From contig NZ_MWFK01000001.1 of NCBI RefSeq assembly GCF_002078175.1, positions 2,976,001 to 3,040,000 on the forward strand: a DNA stretch of 64,000 nucleotides. Direction: 5' to 3'. This stretch comes from Streptomyces sp. M41(2017). Lineage in GTDB: Bacteria > Actinomycetota > Actinomycetes > Streptomycetales > Streptomycetaceae. The first letter of the stretch is position 1. The number at the start of each line of letters is the position of its first letter. This document shows, in pieces, positions 47,116 to 55,769 of this stretch. The notes under the pieces were generated by a model that made no database searches, had not been told where the DNA came from, and saw only the letters and a program-made list of their open reading frames with translations. The position numbers and the translations under genes are program-made.

Positions 47116-47526
47116 TCAGGCCCTGCGCGCGAGTTCCGGGCGCTTGGTGTAGTCCGTCAGGCCGATGACGTTGCCCCAGGGGTCGGCGAACTCGACGGTC
47201 CAGCCGGTGGCGACGGAGAAGGGCTCGTCGAGCGGCGGGATGCCCGCCGCCGCCAGGGCGCGGGCCGCGGACCGGGCGTCGGGCACCTCCAGCCACAGTC
47301 GTGGCGACGCCCACGGCGGCGGCCGGTGGCTCAGTTCGTCGTCGAGGCGCAGCAGCACCCCGGGCGTCTCCTTGCCGATCTTCAGCAGGGCGATGCCCGC
47401 CTCGTCGAGCCGGAAGGCGAGCGGGAAGCCGGCCCGCTCGTAGAAGCTCACCGCCTCGCCGAGATTCCCGACGGGCAGCAGTACGTTGTCGAGTCCGAGC
47501 AGCTCGTATGACACGTCATCTGACAT
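47116..47526 (-). CDS. VOC/glyoxalase-family protein
   Basis: A 136-residue single-domain vicinal oxygen chelate protein with the repeated beta-alpha-beta-beta-beta pattern: DNVLLPVGNLGEAVSFYERAG at the N-terminus and FADPWGNVIGLTDY at the C-terminus. The usual metal ligands are not all evident. Role may be binding or antibiotic-resistance-like rather than glyoxalase. It lies upstream of the TetR operon on the same strand. Confidence 0.85.
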   Translation of the reverse strand: MSDDVSYELLGLDNVLLPVGNLGEAVSFYERAGFPLAFRLDEAGIALLKIGKETPGVLLRLDDELSHRPPPWASPRLWLEVPDARSAARALAAAGIPPLDEPFSVATGWTVEFADPWGNVIGLTDYTKRPELARRA

Positions 47527-47713
47527 TCCATCAGGTTAGGGAGCGGCAGGGACGGTGATCGCGGGCCGGACCGGGGGCCGACCATGTGATCACCCGTTGA
47601 GGCGATCCACGCCACCGTCACCGCCACCGTCACCGTCACCGCCGACGGCGGGCGGGGGCCGGAGCGGCGCCGGTCGGCGATCCTCGGCCGGCACCTTCGG
47701 GGAGCGGAGTGCG

Positions 47714-47804
47714 TGCGGCGAAGTCCGTGCGGCGAAGTTCGTGCGGCGAAGTTCGTGGGGCGGAGTCCCTGCGGTGGAGTCCGTGCGGTGGAGTCCGTGC
47801 GGCG
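47714..47804. repeat. Tandem 14-bp repeats in a non-coding gap
   Basis: Six to seven copies of a unit close to GTGCGGCGAAGTTC, grading into GTGCGGTGGAGTCC. The period of 14 is not a multiple of three. The gap 47527-47912 also has a CACCGTCACCGC run near 47608-47645. No convincing gene is seen. Confidence 0.8.
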
Positions 47805-47912
47805 GACCCACTTCTGTGCCGCGGGCCTCCTCCTGCAAGATGGCCTGACCGATCGTCGCCTTCGAACCCCAGTCCCGCGCCGTCCCGTGCGGGCACACCA
47901 GGAGTCAGCACC

Positions 47913-48422
47913 TTGACCGACCAGCCGCACCAGCCGCCGCAGCCCCCGAACCAGCCGCCCGGCTACGGCTACCCGAACGCCGGAGCGACCCCGCCCGGCG
48001 GTACCGGCCCCTACAGCGCCGGGCAGCCCGGCCCGTACGCCCAGCAGGGCCCGTACGACAACCCGGGTCAGTACGGCTACCCCGGGCCCGGCGGGTACCC
48101 GGGCCCGGGCGGCTACGCGGGGCCGGGCGGGTACCCGGGTGGTCCGGTCCCGCCCGGCACCTACACCGGCGACCCGAACGCTCCGTACGGCTACGACCCC
48201 TACGGCCGCCCGTACTCCGAGAAGTCGAAGATCGTCGCCGGTGTCCTCCAGCTCGCCCTGGGCAGCCTCGGCATCGGGCGTTTCTACATGGGCAACGTCG
48301 GCATCGGCATAGCCCAGCTCCTCACCTGCGGCGGCCTCGGTGTCTGGTCCCTGATCGACGGCATCATGCTGCTCGTCGGCAACAGCGCCACCGACTCCGA
48401 CGGCCGGGTCCTGCGTGGCTGA
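47913..48422 (+). CDS. TM2-domain protein with Pro/Gly/Tyr-rich N-terminus
   Basis: A 169-residue protein. Residues 1-85 are low-complexity Pro/Gly/Tyr/Gln (PGYGYPNAG, GGYPGPGGYAG). The TM2 domain follows: KIVAGVLQLALGSLGIGRFY and two helices with LLTCGGLGVWSLIDGI. TM2 proteins are small membrane proteins with no settled bacterial function. The start is TTG 47913 with AGGAG 8 nt upstream; no ATG or GTG fits. It overlaps the DUF2752 gene by 8 nt. A close paralogue is at 49048. Confidence 0.85.
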   Translation: MTDQPHQPPQPPNQPPGYGYPNAGATPPGGTGPYSAGQPGPYAQQGPYDNPGQYGYPGPGGYPGPGGYAGPGGYPGGPVPPGTYTGDPNAPYGYDPYGRPYSEKSKIVAGVLQLALGSLGIGRFYMGNVGIGIAQLLTCGGLGVWSLIDGIMLLVGNSATDSDGRVLRG

Positions 48423-48822
48423 CTCCGTCGCGGCGCGCCGGTTCGCGCTGCGGCATCCGGCGGCGGCACCTCTCGCGGTGCTCGCCGCCGGGACGGCCGG
48501 GGCCGGCTATCTGTACGTCACCGATCCGCACGAGCCGGGCCACCTGCTGCCCGGCTGCCCGTTCCGGTATCTCACCGGTCTGCTCTGCCCCGCCTGCGGC
48601 GGCACGCGCATGGTCTACGACCTGATGCACGGTCACCTCGCCGCCGCCTGGCACGACAACCGGATGCTGCTCCTCGCCGCGCCGTTCGCCCTCGCCCTGC
48701 TGGCGCGCTGGATGGTCGAGGGGCTGCGCGGTCGCCGGTGGAGCCCTCGGCTGAAGCCGCGTACGCAGGTGCTGGTGCTTCTGACGGCGGTCGCCTGGAC
48801 GGTGCTCCGCAACGTCGTCTAG
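48415..48822 (+). CDS. DUF2752 membrane protein
   Basis: A 135-residue protein with three hydrophobic helices and the DUF2752 signature CPFRYLTGLLCPACGGTRM (about residue 49-67), where the Cys residues probably bind a metal or form a redox pair. GTG start overlaps the TM2 stop, so the pair is translationally coupled. Function unknown. Confidence 0.87.
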   Translation: MADSVAARRFALRHPAAAPLAVLAAGTAGAGYLYVTDPHEPGHLLPGCPFRYLTGLLCPACGGTRMVYDLMHGHLAAAWHDNRMLLLAAPFALALLARWMVEGLRGRRWSPRLKPRTQVLVLLTAVAWTVLRNVV

Positions 48823-49047
48823 CCGAGGGGCGGTCGCTCCCCCTCGGCAGCGAACGGATCATGATCACGGAATGGGCAAGATTGATCAATTTCTCTCCCA
48901 TGACGTGCATGAATCTCCGTACGCTCCGACGGCACAGGGGGGACGACGTGCACGCCGGCCATGGGTGGTCTCCGCCATGGGACCCCTCCTGGGCGCTCAC
49001 CGGAGCGAACCGCTCCGGCCGTCTTCAGTGATCCAGGAGCAGTACTC

Positions 49048-49311
49048 ATGACCGTCCCCACCCCTGACGCGCCCTACGGCTACGACCCCCAGGGCCGTCC
49101 CTACTCCGACAAGTCCAAGGTGATCGCCGGAGTTCTCCAGCTGTTCCTGGGCGGCTTCGGCGCCGGCCGTTTCTACGTCGGCTCCACCGGTGTCGCCATC
49201 GCCCAGCTCTTCACCTGCGGCGGCCTCGGCGTCTGGGCCCTGATCGACGCGATCCTGTTCTTCACGAGCAACGACCGCACCGACAAGCAGGGCCGCGTCC
49301 TGCGCGGCTGA
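49048..49311 (+). CDS. TM2-domain protein (short paralogue)
   Basis: An 87-residue protein that aligns over its whole length with the C-terminal part of the TM2 protein at 47913 (APYGYDPQGRPYSDKSK; LFTCGGLGVWALIDAI; QGRVLRG). It lacks the Pro/Gly/Tyr extension. The ATG has AGGAG 9 nt upstream. The 225-nt leader has AT-rich palindromes GATCATGATC (48857-48866) and ATTGATCAAT (48881-48890). It is followed by a strong terminator. Confidence 0.87.
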   Translation: MTVPTPDAPYGYDPQGRPYSDKSKVIAGVLQLFLGGFGAGRFYVGSTGVAIAQLFTCGGLGVWALIDAILFFTSNDRTDKQGRVLRG

Positions 49312-49320
49312 CGGCATGCG

Positions 49321-49357
49321 GAAGGGCCCCGCTCCCGAGTGGGGAGCGGGGCCCTTC
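49321..49357. terminator. Bidirectional terminator between TM2 and sdhB
   Basis: The 16-bp arms GAAGGGCCCCGCTCCC / GGGAGCGGGGCCCTTC enclose a 5-nt loop. Confidence 0.92.
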
Positions 49358-49374
49358 GGCCGTGCGGGGAACGG

Positions 49375-50154
49375 TCAGAAGCGACGCGTGATCAGCGCGC
49401 GCTTGACCTCCTGGATCGCCTTCGTGACCTCGATGCCTCGGGGGCAGGCGTCCGTGCAGTTGAACGTCGTGCGGCAACGCCACACGCCGTCCTTGTCGTT
49501 GAGGATCTCCAGCCGCTGCTCGCCGGCCTCGTCACGCGAGTCGAAGATGAAGCGGTGGGCGTTCACGATGGCGGCCGGACCGAAGTACTGGCCGTCGTTC
49601 CAGAACACCGGGCAGGACGACGTGCACGCCGCGCACAGGATGCACTTGGTGGTGTCGTCGAACCGCTCGCGGTCCTCGGCCGACTGCAGACGCTCGCGCG
49701 TCGGCTCGTTGGTGTCCTTCGTGATGAGGAACGGCATCACGTCGCGGTACGCCTGGAAGAACGGGTCCATGTCGACCACGAGGTCCTTCAGCACCGTCAG
49801 GCCCTTGATGGCCTCGACCGTGATCGGCTTCTCGGGGTTCAGGTCCTTGATCAGCGTCTTGCAGGCCAGACGGTTCTTGCCGTTGATCCGCATGGCGTCC
49901 GAGCCGCAGATGCCGTGCGCGCAGGACCGGCGGAACGTGAGCGTGCCGTCCTGGTCCCACTTGATCTTGTGCAGCGCGTCGAGGACACGCTCCTTGGGGT
50001 CGATCTCCAGCTGGAAGTCTTCCCAGACCGCGTCCGCCGAGACCTCCGGGTTGTACCGGCGGATGCGGAACGTGGCGGTGATGTACGGGGAGTCGGCGAA
50101 ACCGGGCTCGGGCGTGCCGGCCGCGTCCGCCTTGTCCAGGGTGGGAGTAGCCAT
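49375..50154 (-). CDS. sdhB: Succinate dehydrogenase iron-sulfur subunit
   Basis: A 259-residue subunit with three cluster sites. The [2Fe-2S] ligands are in RSCAHGICGSD and RLACKT; the [4Fe-4S] and [3Fe-4S] ligands are in CILCAACTSSCPVF and later CTDACPRGIEV. It passes electrons from the flavoprotein to the membrane subunits. The ATG overlaps the sdhA stop by 1 nt. Last gene of sdhCDAB. Confidence 0.97.
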   Translation of the reverse strand: MATPTLDKADAAGTPEPGFADSPYITATFRIRRYNPEVSADAVWEDFQLEIDPKERVLDALHKIKWDQDGTLTFRRSCAHGICGSDAMRINGKNRLACKTLIKDLNPEKPITVEAIKGLTVLKDLVVDMDPFFQAYRDVMPFLITKDTNEPTRERLQSAEDRERFDDTTKCILCAACTSSCPVFWNDGQYFGPAAIVNAHRFIFDSRDEAGEQRLEILNDKDGVWRCRTTFNCTDACPRGIEVTKAIQEVKRALITRRF

Positions 50155-51908
50155 CAGTACTTACGCTCCATCGGCTGGTAGCGGGTCTGGACGACCGGCT
50201 TGTAGTCGAGACGGATGGACTCGGTGCCGTCGTCGCCGACCTCGCGGTACGCCATGGTGTGGCGCATGAAGTTGACGTCGTCGCGGCTCGGGTAGTCCTC
50301 GCGGTAGTGACCGCCGCGGGACTCCTTGCGCGCGAGCGCCGAGACGGCCATGACCTCGGCCAGGTCGAGCAGGTTGCCCAGCTCGATGGCTTCGAGGAGG
50401 TCCGTGTTGAACCGGCGGCCCTTGTCCTGGATCGAGACGTTCAGGTAGCGCTCGCGCAGCTCCGCGATCTTCTCGACCGCCGTCTTGATCGTCTGCTCGG
50501 TGCGGAACACCATCACGTTGGCGTCCATGCACTCCTGGAGCTCCAGGCGGATCGCGGCGACCCGCTCGGTGCCCGTGGAGTCGCGCAGGCGCTCGACCTG
50601 GGCCACGACCTGGGAGGCCGGGTTCTCGGGAAGCTCGACGAAGCCCGTCTTCTCCGCGTACTCCGCGGCGGCGATGCCGGCGCGGCGTCCGAAGACGTTG
50701 ATGTCGAGCAGCGAGTTGGTGCCGAGACGGTTGGCGCCGTGCACGGAGACACAGGCGACCTCACCGGCGGCGTACAGGCCCGGGACGACCGTGGTGTTGT
50801 CCGAGAGGACCTCACCCTGGACGTTGGTGGGGATGCCGCCCATGGCGTAGTGCGCGGTGGGCTGGATCGGGATCGGGTCCGTGTAGGGCTCGATGCCGAG
50901 GTAGGTGCGCGCGAACTCCGTGATGTCGGGCAGCTTGGCGTCCAGCTGCTCCGGCGGGAGGTGCGTGAGGTCGAGGTAGACGTGGTCGCCCTCGGGACCG
51001 CAGCCGCGGCCCTCACGGATCTCCGTGTAGATGGAGCGCGAGACGACGTCACGGGACGCGAGGTCCTTCATGACCGGCGCGTACTTCTCCATGAAGCGCT
51101 CGCCGTCCTTGTTGCGGAGGATGCCGCCCTCACCGCGGGCGCCCTCCGTCAGCAGGATGCCCATGCGCCAGATGCCGGTCGGGTGGAACTGGAAGAACTC
51201 CATGTCCTCCAGCGGCAGCCCGCGACGGTAGACGGCGGCCTGGCCGTCGCCGGTCAGCGTGTGCGCGTTGGAGGTCACCTTGAAGAACTTGCCGGTGCCG
51301 CCGGAGGCGTAGATCACGGACTTCGCCTGGAAGACGTGGATCTCGCCGGTCGCGAGCTCGTAGGCGACGACGCCCGCCGAGTGCTTGACGCCGTCGACCT
51401 CGGTGATCAGCTGGTCGAGGACGTAGAACTCGTTGAAGAACTCCACGCCCTCCTTGACGCAGTTCTGGTACAGCGTCTGGAGGATCATGTGGCCGGTGCG
51501 GTCCGCGGCGTAGCAGGACCGGCGGACCGGGGCCTCGCCGTGGTTGCGGGAGTGACCGCCGAAGCGGCGCTGGTCGATCGTCCCGTCGGGCGTCCGGTTG
51601 AAGGGCAGGCCCATCTTCTCCAGGTCGAGGACCGAGTCGATGGCCTCCTTCGCCAGGATCTCGGCGGCGTCCTGGTCGACCAGGTAGTCGCCACCCTTGA
51701 CCGTGTCGAAGGTGTGCCACTCCCAGTTGTCCTCCTCCACGTTGGCGAGCGCCGCGGCCATGCCGCCCTGCGCCGCGCCGGTGTGGGAGCGGGTGGGGTA
51801 GAGCTTCGTCAGCACGGCGGTGCGGCTGCGCTTCGTCGACTCGATGGCCGCGCGCATGCCGGCGCCGCCGGCGCCGACGATGACGGTGTCGTACTTGTGG
51901 ATCTTCAT
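50154..51908 (-). CDS. sdhA: Succinate dehydrogenase flavoprotein subunit
   Basis: A 584-residue flavoprotein that oxidises succinate to fumarate. The FAD motif is [13 protein letters not shown]. The flavin-linked His lies in [11 protein letters not shown], and active-site residues are in [15 protein letters not shown] and [12 protein letters not shown]. The C-terminal domain ends [10 protein letters not shown] and the usual terminal region. It lies 23 nt after sdhD. Confidence 0.97.
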   Translation of the reverse strand: MKIHKYDTVIVGAGGAGMRAAIESTKRSRTAVLTKLYPTRSHTGAAQGGMAAALANVEEDNWEWHTFDTVKGGDYLVDQDAAEILAKEAIDSVLDLEKMGLPFNRTPDGTIDQRRFGGHSRNHGEAPVRRSCYAADRTGHMILQTLYQNCVKEGVEFFNEFYVLDQLITEVDGVKHSAGVVAYELATGEIHVFQAKSVIYASGGTGKFFKVTSNAHTLTGDGQAAVYRRGLPLEDMEFFQFHPTGIWRMGILLTEGARGEGGILRNKDGERFMEKYAPVMKDLASRDVVSRSIYTEIREGRGCGPEGDHVYLDLTHLPPEQLDAKLPDITEFARTYLGIEPYTDPIPIQPTAHYAMGGIPTNVQGEVLSDNTTVVPGLYAAGEVACVSVHGANRLGTNSLLDINVFGRRAGIAAAEYAEKTGFVELPENPASQVVAQVERLRDSTGTERVAAIRLELQECMDANVMVFRTEQTIKTAVEKIAELRERYLNVSIQDKGRRFNTDLLEAIELGNLLDLAEVMAVSALARKESRGGHYREDYPSRDDVNFMRHTMAYREVGDDGTESIRLDYKPVVQTRYQPMERKY

Positions 51909-51931
51909 GAGTGGTTGCCTCAGCCCCGTGC

Positions 51932-52423
51932 CTAGCGGATGTTCGGGTCGAAGGTGAAGATCACCAGCGTGCCCAGCAGGATCGTGAACACCGTGGCGGT
52001 GTACAGCAGGCCCTTCAGCCACAGGCGCGTGTTCGCGCGCTCCGCGTAGTCGTTGATGACGGTACGCAGGCCGTTGGCGCCGTGCAGCATGGCGAGCCAC
52101 AGCATGGCCAGGTCCCAGACCTGCCACCAGGGGTTCGCCCACCGGCCGGCCACGAAGGCGAAGCCGATCTTGGAGACGCCGCCGTCCAGGACGAGCTGGA
52201 TGAGCAGGTGGCCGATGACCAGGACGACCAGGACGATGCCGGACAGGCGCATGAAGAGCCAGCCGTACATCTCGAAGTTGCCACGGGTGGACTTCGGGGT
52301 CTTCTTGGTGCGCTTGCGGGGGGCCTCGATGAACGGGGCCGGGTTGTCGACGCTGTACGCCGAGAACTCTCCGGCACCCTCGACGGGGCCGATGCCGGAA
52401 GCGGCGGTGTCAGTAGTGGACAT
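51932..52423 (-). CDS. sdhD: Succinate dehydrogenase membrane anchor subunit
   Basis: A 163-residue protein. A hydrophilic N-terminus (about 50 residues) is followed by three transmembrane helices. His residues in VIGHLLIQL and MLHGANGLR are likely haem or quinone ligands. It helps carry electrons to menaquinone. ATG 52423 lies 5 nt after the sdhC stop. Confidence 0.93.
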   Translation of the reverse strand: MSTTDTAASGIGPVEGAGEFSAYSVDNPAPFIEAPRKRTKKTPKSTRGNFEMYGWLFMRLSGIVLVVLVIGHLLIQLVLDGGVSKIGFAFVAGRWANPWWQVWDLAMLWLAMLHGANGLRTVINDYAERANTRLWLKGLLYTATVFTILLGTLVIFTFDPNIR

Positions 52424-52428
52424 CTGCG

Positions 52429-52809
52429 TCAGCTCCCGAAGACTTCGCGGAATGCGTGCCCGAGCACGGGGTAGAGCGCCCCGGCCATCAGCACGACCCA
52501 GACACCGACGACGGACCAGAGCATCTGCTTCTGGTAGCGCGGGCCCTTCGACCAGAAGTCGACGGCGATGACACGCAGGCCGTTCAGCGCGTGGAACAGG
52601 ATGGCGGCGACGAGGCCGTACTCCAGCAGCGCGACGATCGGGGTCTTGTACGTGGACACGACCTTGTCGTAGTCCTCGGGGGACACACGGACGAGAGCGG
52701 TGTCCAGCACGTGTACGAACAGGAAGAAGAAGATGAGGACGCCGGTGACTCGATGAGCCACCCAGGACCACATTCCTTCCCGGCCGCGGTACAGCGTTCC
52801 AGCCGGCAC
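52429..52809 (-). CDS. sdhC: Succinate dehydrogenase cytochrome b556 subunit
   Basis: A 126-residue protein with three transmembrane helices (WVAHRVTGVLIFFFLFVHVLD begins the first). SxxxHRxTG-like N-terminal sequence (SWVAHRVTG) is the family signature; His in FVHVLDT is the likely haem ligand. GTG 52809 has GGAGGG 7 nt upstream. First gene of sdhCDAB. Confidence 0.93.
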   Translation of the reverse strand: MPAGTLYRGREGMWSWVAHRVTGVLIFFFLFVHVLDTALVRVSPEDYDKVVSTYKTPIVALLEYGLVAAILFHALNGLRVIAVDFWSKGPRYQKQMLWSVVGVWVVLMAGALYPVLGHAFREVFGS

Positions 52810-52933
52810 GGAAGAACCCTCCGGGAGCGGGGATTGGGGCCGCGCCGGCTTCTGTGTCGGACGGGCCCGGCCGGGTACGGTCCACCGGCCCCGGCCATCG
52901 TAGCGACGTGTTGTCGGAACGCTTACAGCGGCC

Positions 52934-52961
52934 CTATCAATGTGATCAAACTGGCAATCAA
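52934..52961 (-). promoter_or_regulatory. sdhC: Likely vegetative promoter of sdhCDAB
   Basis: On the minus strand, TTGATT (52956-52961), a 16-nt spacer and TGATAG (52934-52939) lie in an AT-rich patch 125 nt before the sdhC start, close to the principal sigma consensus. Confidence 0.5.
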
Positions 52962-52979
52962 TCAGCCACGTTCGGGCTA

Positions 52980-53561
52980 TTACGGGCGCCCGGCATCGGC
53001 GTGACCCGGCCGGGGAGCGTCCGCGCCGGTGAACCGGACGGCGAGACGGGAGAGCCGGCCGCGGGCCAGCCGCCGCAGCTCCTCGGCGGTGGTGACCCGC
53101 TCCTCCTCGGGATCGTTCGTCAGCCGTGACCGGATGCCCGCGAGCACCTGGTCGAGCGCCTCGCCCGGGGGGAAGCCGTCCAGACAGATGACGAACACAT
53201 GCCCGAACCGGCTCTCGTAGGCCGCGTGCGCGGCGCTGAGCGCGGTGTGGGCGGCCGAGTAGGCCCCGTCCGGGAGGAGCGTCAGCGACTCGCCGGCCAG
53301 GGCTTCGGCCAGGTCGGCCGGGGTCAGGTCGTACGCCGCCTCGTCGGAGGCGGCGAGCAGCGCGGCGAGATCCGGGTAGGGCCGGTGGGCGGCGAGCCGG
53401 TGCGCCCAGCGCAGGCTGCGGCAGCAGGTGAGCAGGGCCCGGGTGACCGCTTCGGCCGGCGCGGCGTTGAACTCGTCGAGGCGGGCCGGGGACGGAGCCG
53501 CGCTCTTCTGCTCGGGCAGGGCGACCTGGCCGGGGAGGCGAGGGAGACGGTGAGACGTCAG
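52980..53561 (-). CDS. OHCU decarboxylase-like protein with probable CTG start
   Basis: By hand translation this is a 193-residue protein. The C-terminal half matches 2-oxo-4-hydroxy-4-carboxy-5-ureidoimidazoline decarboxylases (uricase pathway): AAYESRFGHVFVICLDG, a TNDPEEER helix and RLARGRLSRL. The N-terminal half begins LPEQKSAAPSPARLDEFN. The canonical catalytic His-Pro (HPxxG) is absent: the position after LAEALAG reads ESLTLLPDG, and the SxxEQ block is missing. No ATG, GTG or TTG occurs between the preceding stop (53664) and GTG 53198. CTG 53561 has GAGGA 7 nt upstream. It is probably an OHCU-fold protein of altered function. Confidence 0.68.
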   Translation of the reverse strand: MTSHRLPRLPGQVALPEQKSAAPSPARLDEFNAAPAEAVTRALLTCCRSLRWAHRLAAHRPYPDLAALLAASDEAAYDLTPADLAEALAGESLTLLPDGAYSAAHTALSAAHAAYESRFGHVFVICLDGFPPGEALDQVLAGIRSRLTNDPEEERVTTAEELRRLARGRLSRLAVRFTGADAPRPGHADAGRP

Positions 53562-53876
53562 CGTGGATCCTCGGCGGTAAAGGGAGGAGGGGCGACGTCC
53601 CGTGAGCGTGACGTGCGCGCGATACGTGTGTTTCGGCAGGGGGAGAAGTGAAACCTGTGCCGCTCACGCTATCGAGGTGTGGCAAAGGCTGTCCGACGGA
53701 CGCCCGAATTTCACCCGGACGGGAGAGTTTCGGAGCGCTCGGTGGACGGTAGCGGTGGCGGCCGGGGCAGAGTTCACGGTGGAGTGGGCAGGTGGACACC
53801 CCGACGGGGGAGTACACCTGGTCGGAAGAGTGGATCTTTTGGGGAGGGGCCTCGGTGACGGAATGAGGGTGACGGC
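53562..53876. other. Divergent intergenic region
   Basis: The gap separates the OHCU-like gene and the hexosaminidase gene and should hold both promoters. A 92-codon open frame (53602-53880) runs through it but lacks a ribosome site and family features. Nothing else stands out. Confidence 0.4.
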
Positions 53877-55514
53877 GTGAGTGGAGGCAGGCGGCGTGCG
53901 CCGCGGCGGCAGGCATGGTGGCAAGGCCGCGCCCAGATCGCCGCGGGCGGTCTCGCCGTCGCCGGCGTCGTCGCGGTCGCCGTGATCGTCTGGCCGGGCG
54001 GCGACAGCGGGGAACCGGCCGGTGCGGGCGACGCCTCGAAGGCCGCGACCGCCGGCGTGTCGCCCAGTCCCAGCCCCTCGCCGAGCAGGAGCTACCCCCT
54101 CTCGCGGGCCCCGCGCACCATTCCCGCCGTACGGGAGCACACCGCGGCGCACGGCCCCGGCTGGCGCCCCGCCTCCGGTGGCCGGGTCGTCGTGGACGAC
54201 TCCGGTCTCGCCGACGAGGGCAAGCTGCTGGCCGGGGAGCTCAAGCTGACGTACGCGGGCCAGGACGACCCGAAGGACGGCGACGTCGAGCTGGGTCTGA
54301 ACGACGGCACCGCGGGCCCGGAGTCGTACACCCTCACCGTGAAGAACCACCGGGTCACGATCAAGGGCCCCGCGGAGGCCGGCGTCTTCTACGGCACGCG
54401 CACCCTCAAGCAGGAGGTGCACGGCGGCGGCACCGCCCCCGAGGGTGTGGTGAACGACCGGCCCGCGAAACCGCAGCGCGGGTTCATGCTCGACATCGCC
54501 CGCAAGCACTTCACGGCGGGCTGGATCGAGGACCGGGTGCGCGAGCTCGGCGACCTGAAGTTCAACCAGCTCGGCCTGCACTTCTCCGACGACCAGGGCT
54601 TCCGCATCGAGTCCGACACCCACCCCGAGATCGTGTCGAAGGAGCACCTGAGCAAGGCCGAGGTCCGCCGGATCATCGCGCTCGCCGCGAGCCGGCACAT
54701 CACCGTCGTCCCCGAGATCGACTCGCCCGGACACCTCGGCGCGGTCATCGCCGCGCACCCCGACCTCCAGCTCCGCAACGTCTCCGGGACCGCCACACGC
54801 GGTGCCGTCGACATCTCCAAGCCGGCCGCGGCGGACATCGTCGACGACCTGCTCAACGAGTACGCGGACCTCTTCCCCGGCGCCTACTGGCACATCGGCG
54901 GCGACGAGTACCAGGCGCTGACGGTGTCGAACCCGGCAGCGTCCTTCCCGCAGCTCGCCACCGCCGCGCGCGCCAAGTACGGCGCGGGCGCGAGCGTCGC
55001 CGACCTCGCGACCGGCTGGCTGAACGACCGCGCGGCCGTGGTCCAGGGGCACGACAGGACAGCACGCGCCTGGAACGACGGCTTCTTCCGGGGCGGCACC
55101 GTCCAGGCCGACGGCGATCTCCAGGTGGCGTACTGGACCGGCAAGGAGATCGGGGCCCGCCCCCCGGCCGAGTACCTGTCGGCGGGCCGCAAGGTCATCA
55201 ACTACAACGACGAGTTCCTCTACTACGTCCTCGGCGAGCCGCAGACCTTCGTCTATCCGACCGGACAGCGCATCTACGAGCAGTGGACGCCGCTCGTCCT
55301 GCGCGGCACGGCGGCGGTCCCGGCGACGTACGACCCCCAGATCCTCGGCGGGTCCTTCGCCGTCTGGTGCGACCTGGCGAACTCGCAGACGCAGGACCAG
55401 ATCGCGGCCGGCATCCGGATGCCGCTGCGCGCCACGGTCCAGAAGCTGTGGGATCCGGGCAGGCCCGAGCTGTCGTGGACGGAGTTCTCGGCGCTCGCGA
55501 AGCGGCTGGGCTGA
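53877..55514 (+). CDS. Glycoside hydrolase family 20 beta-N-acetylhexosaminidase
   Basis: A 545-residue enzyme. An N-terminal membrane anchor or signal (IAAGGLAVAGVVAVAVIVW, about residue 18-37) and a Ser/Pro linker lead to the GH20b domain. The catalytic GH20 barrel has KFNQLGLHFSDDQGFRIE, VVPEIDSPGHLG and the catalytic Asp-Glu in HIGGDEYQ. It removes terminal GlcNAc from chitin oligomers or wall fragments outside the cell. The start is GTG 53877, following GAGGGTGACGGC. Confidence 0.93.
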   Translation: MSGGRRRAPRRQAWWQGRAQIAAGGLAVAGVVAVAVIVWPGGDSGEPAGAGDASKAATAGVSPSPSPSPSRSYPLSRAPRTIPAVREHTAAHGPGWRPASGGRVVVDDSGLADEGKLLAGELKLTYAGQDDPKDGDVELGLNDGTAGPESYTLTVKNHRVTIKGPAEAGVFYGTRTLKQEVHGGGTAPEGVVNDRPAKPQRGFMLDIARKHFTAGWIEDRVRELGDLKFNQLGLHFSDDQGFRIESDTHPEIVSKEHLSKAEVRRIIALAASRHITVVPEIDSPGHLGAVIAAHPDLQLRNVSGTATRGAVDISKPAAADIVDDLLNEYADLFPGAYWHIGGDEYQALTVSNPAASFPQLATAARAKYGAGASVADLATGWLNDRAAVVQGHDRTARAWNDGFFRGGTVQADGDLQVAYWTGKEIGARPPAEYLSAGRKVINYNDEFLYYVLGEPQTFVYPTGQRIYEQWTPLVLRGTAAVPATYDPQILGGSFAVWCDLANSQTQDQIAAGIRMPLRATVQKLWDPGRPELSWTEFSALAKRLG

Positions 55515-55665
55515 GCCCATGGGCCGAGCGGTCGGCCCAGGGCGATCGGCCCGGCCGCGCGACGCCGGCCCGCTGCTCGCCGCCATGCGTCGAAGGCACT
55601 GACTCGGGCAGTTCCCGGCGGGCTGGAGCCGGTCGCAATCGGCTGGCCGCGTGGCTCAGCAGAAC

Positions 55666-55682
55666 CGTATCTTCCGGATACG
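55666..55682. promoter_or_regulatory. Inverted repeat CGTATC-ttccg-GATACG
   Basis: A 6-bp inverted repeat in the leader of the DUF4328 gene, 88 nt before its start, in an AT-richer patch. Candidate operator or promoter spacer. Confidence 0.3.
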
Positions 55683-55769
55683 TATTCGTGTGCCGGGCGT
55701 GACCCTGGGGAGGGGCGCGCCCGGCTCGTCGTGCCGGCACCCCGTCGTGCCGTGCACCTGGGGGTTCTC

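Noticed and set aside
47590..47911. Several minus-strand frames of about 90-100 codons with RTDSTAGTPPHELRR-like peptides
   Set aside because: They are translations of the 14-bp tandem repeats, open in all frames.
53602..53880. A 92-codon frame before the hexosaminidase gene
   Set aside because: It has no ribosome site or family and overlaps both promoter regions; it ends just past the real gene's start.
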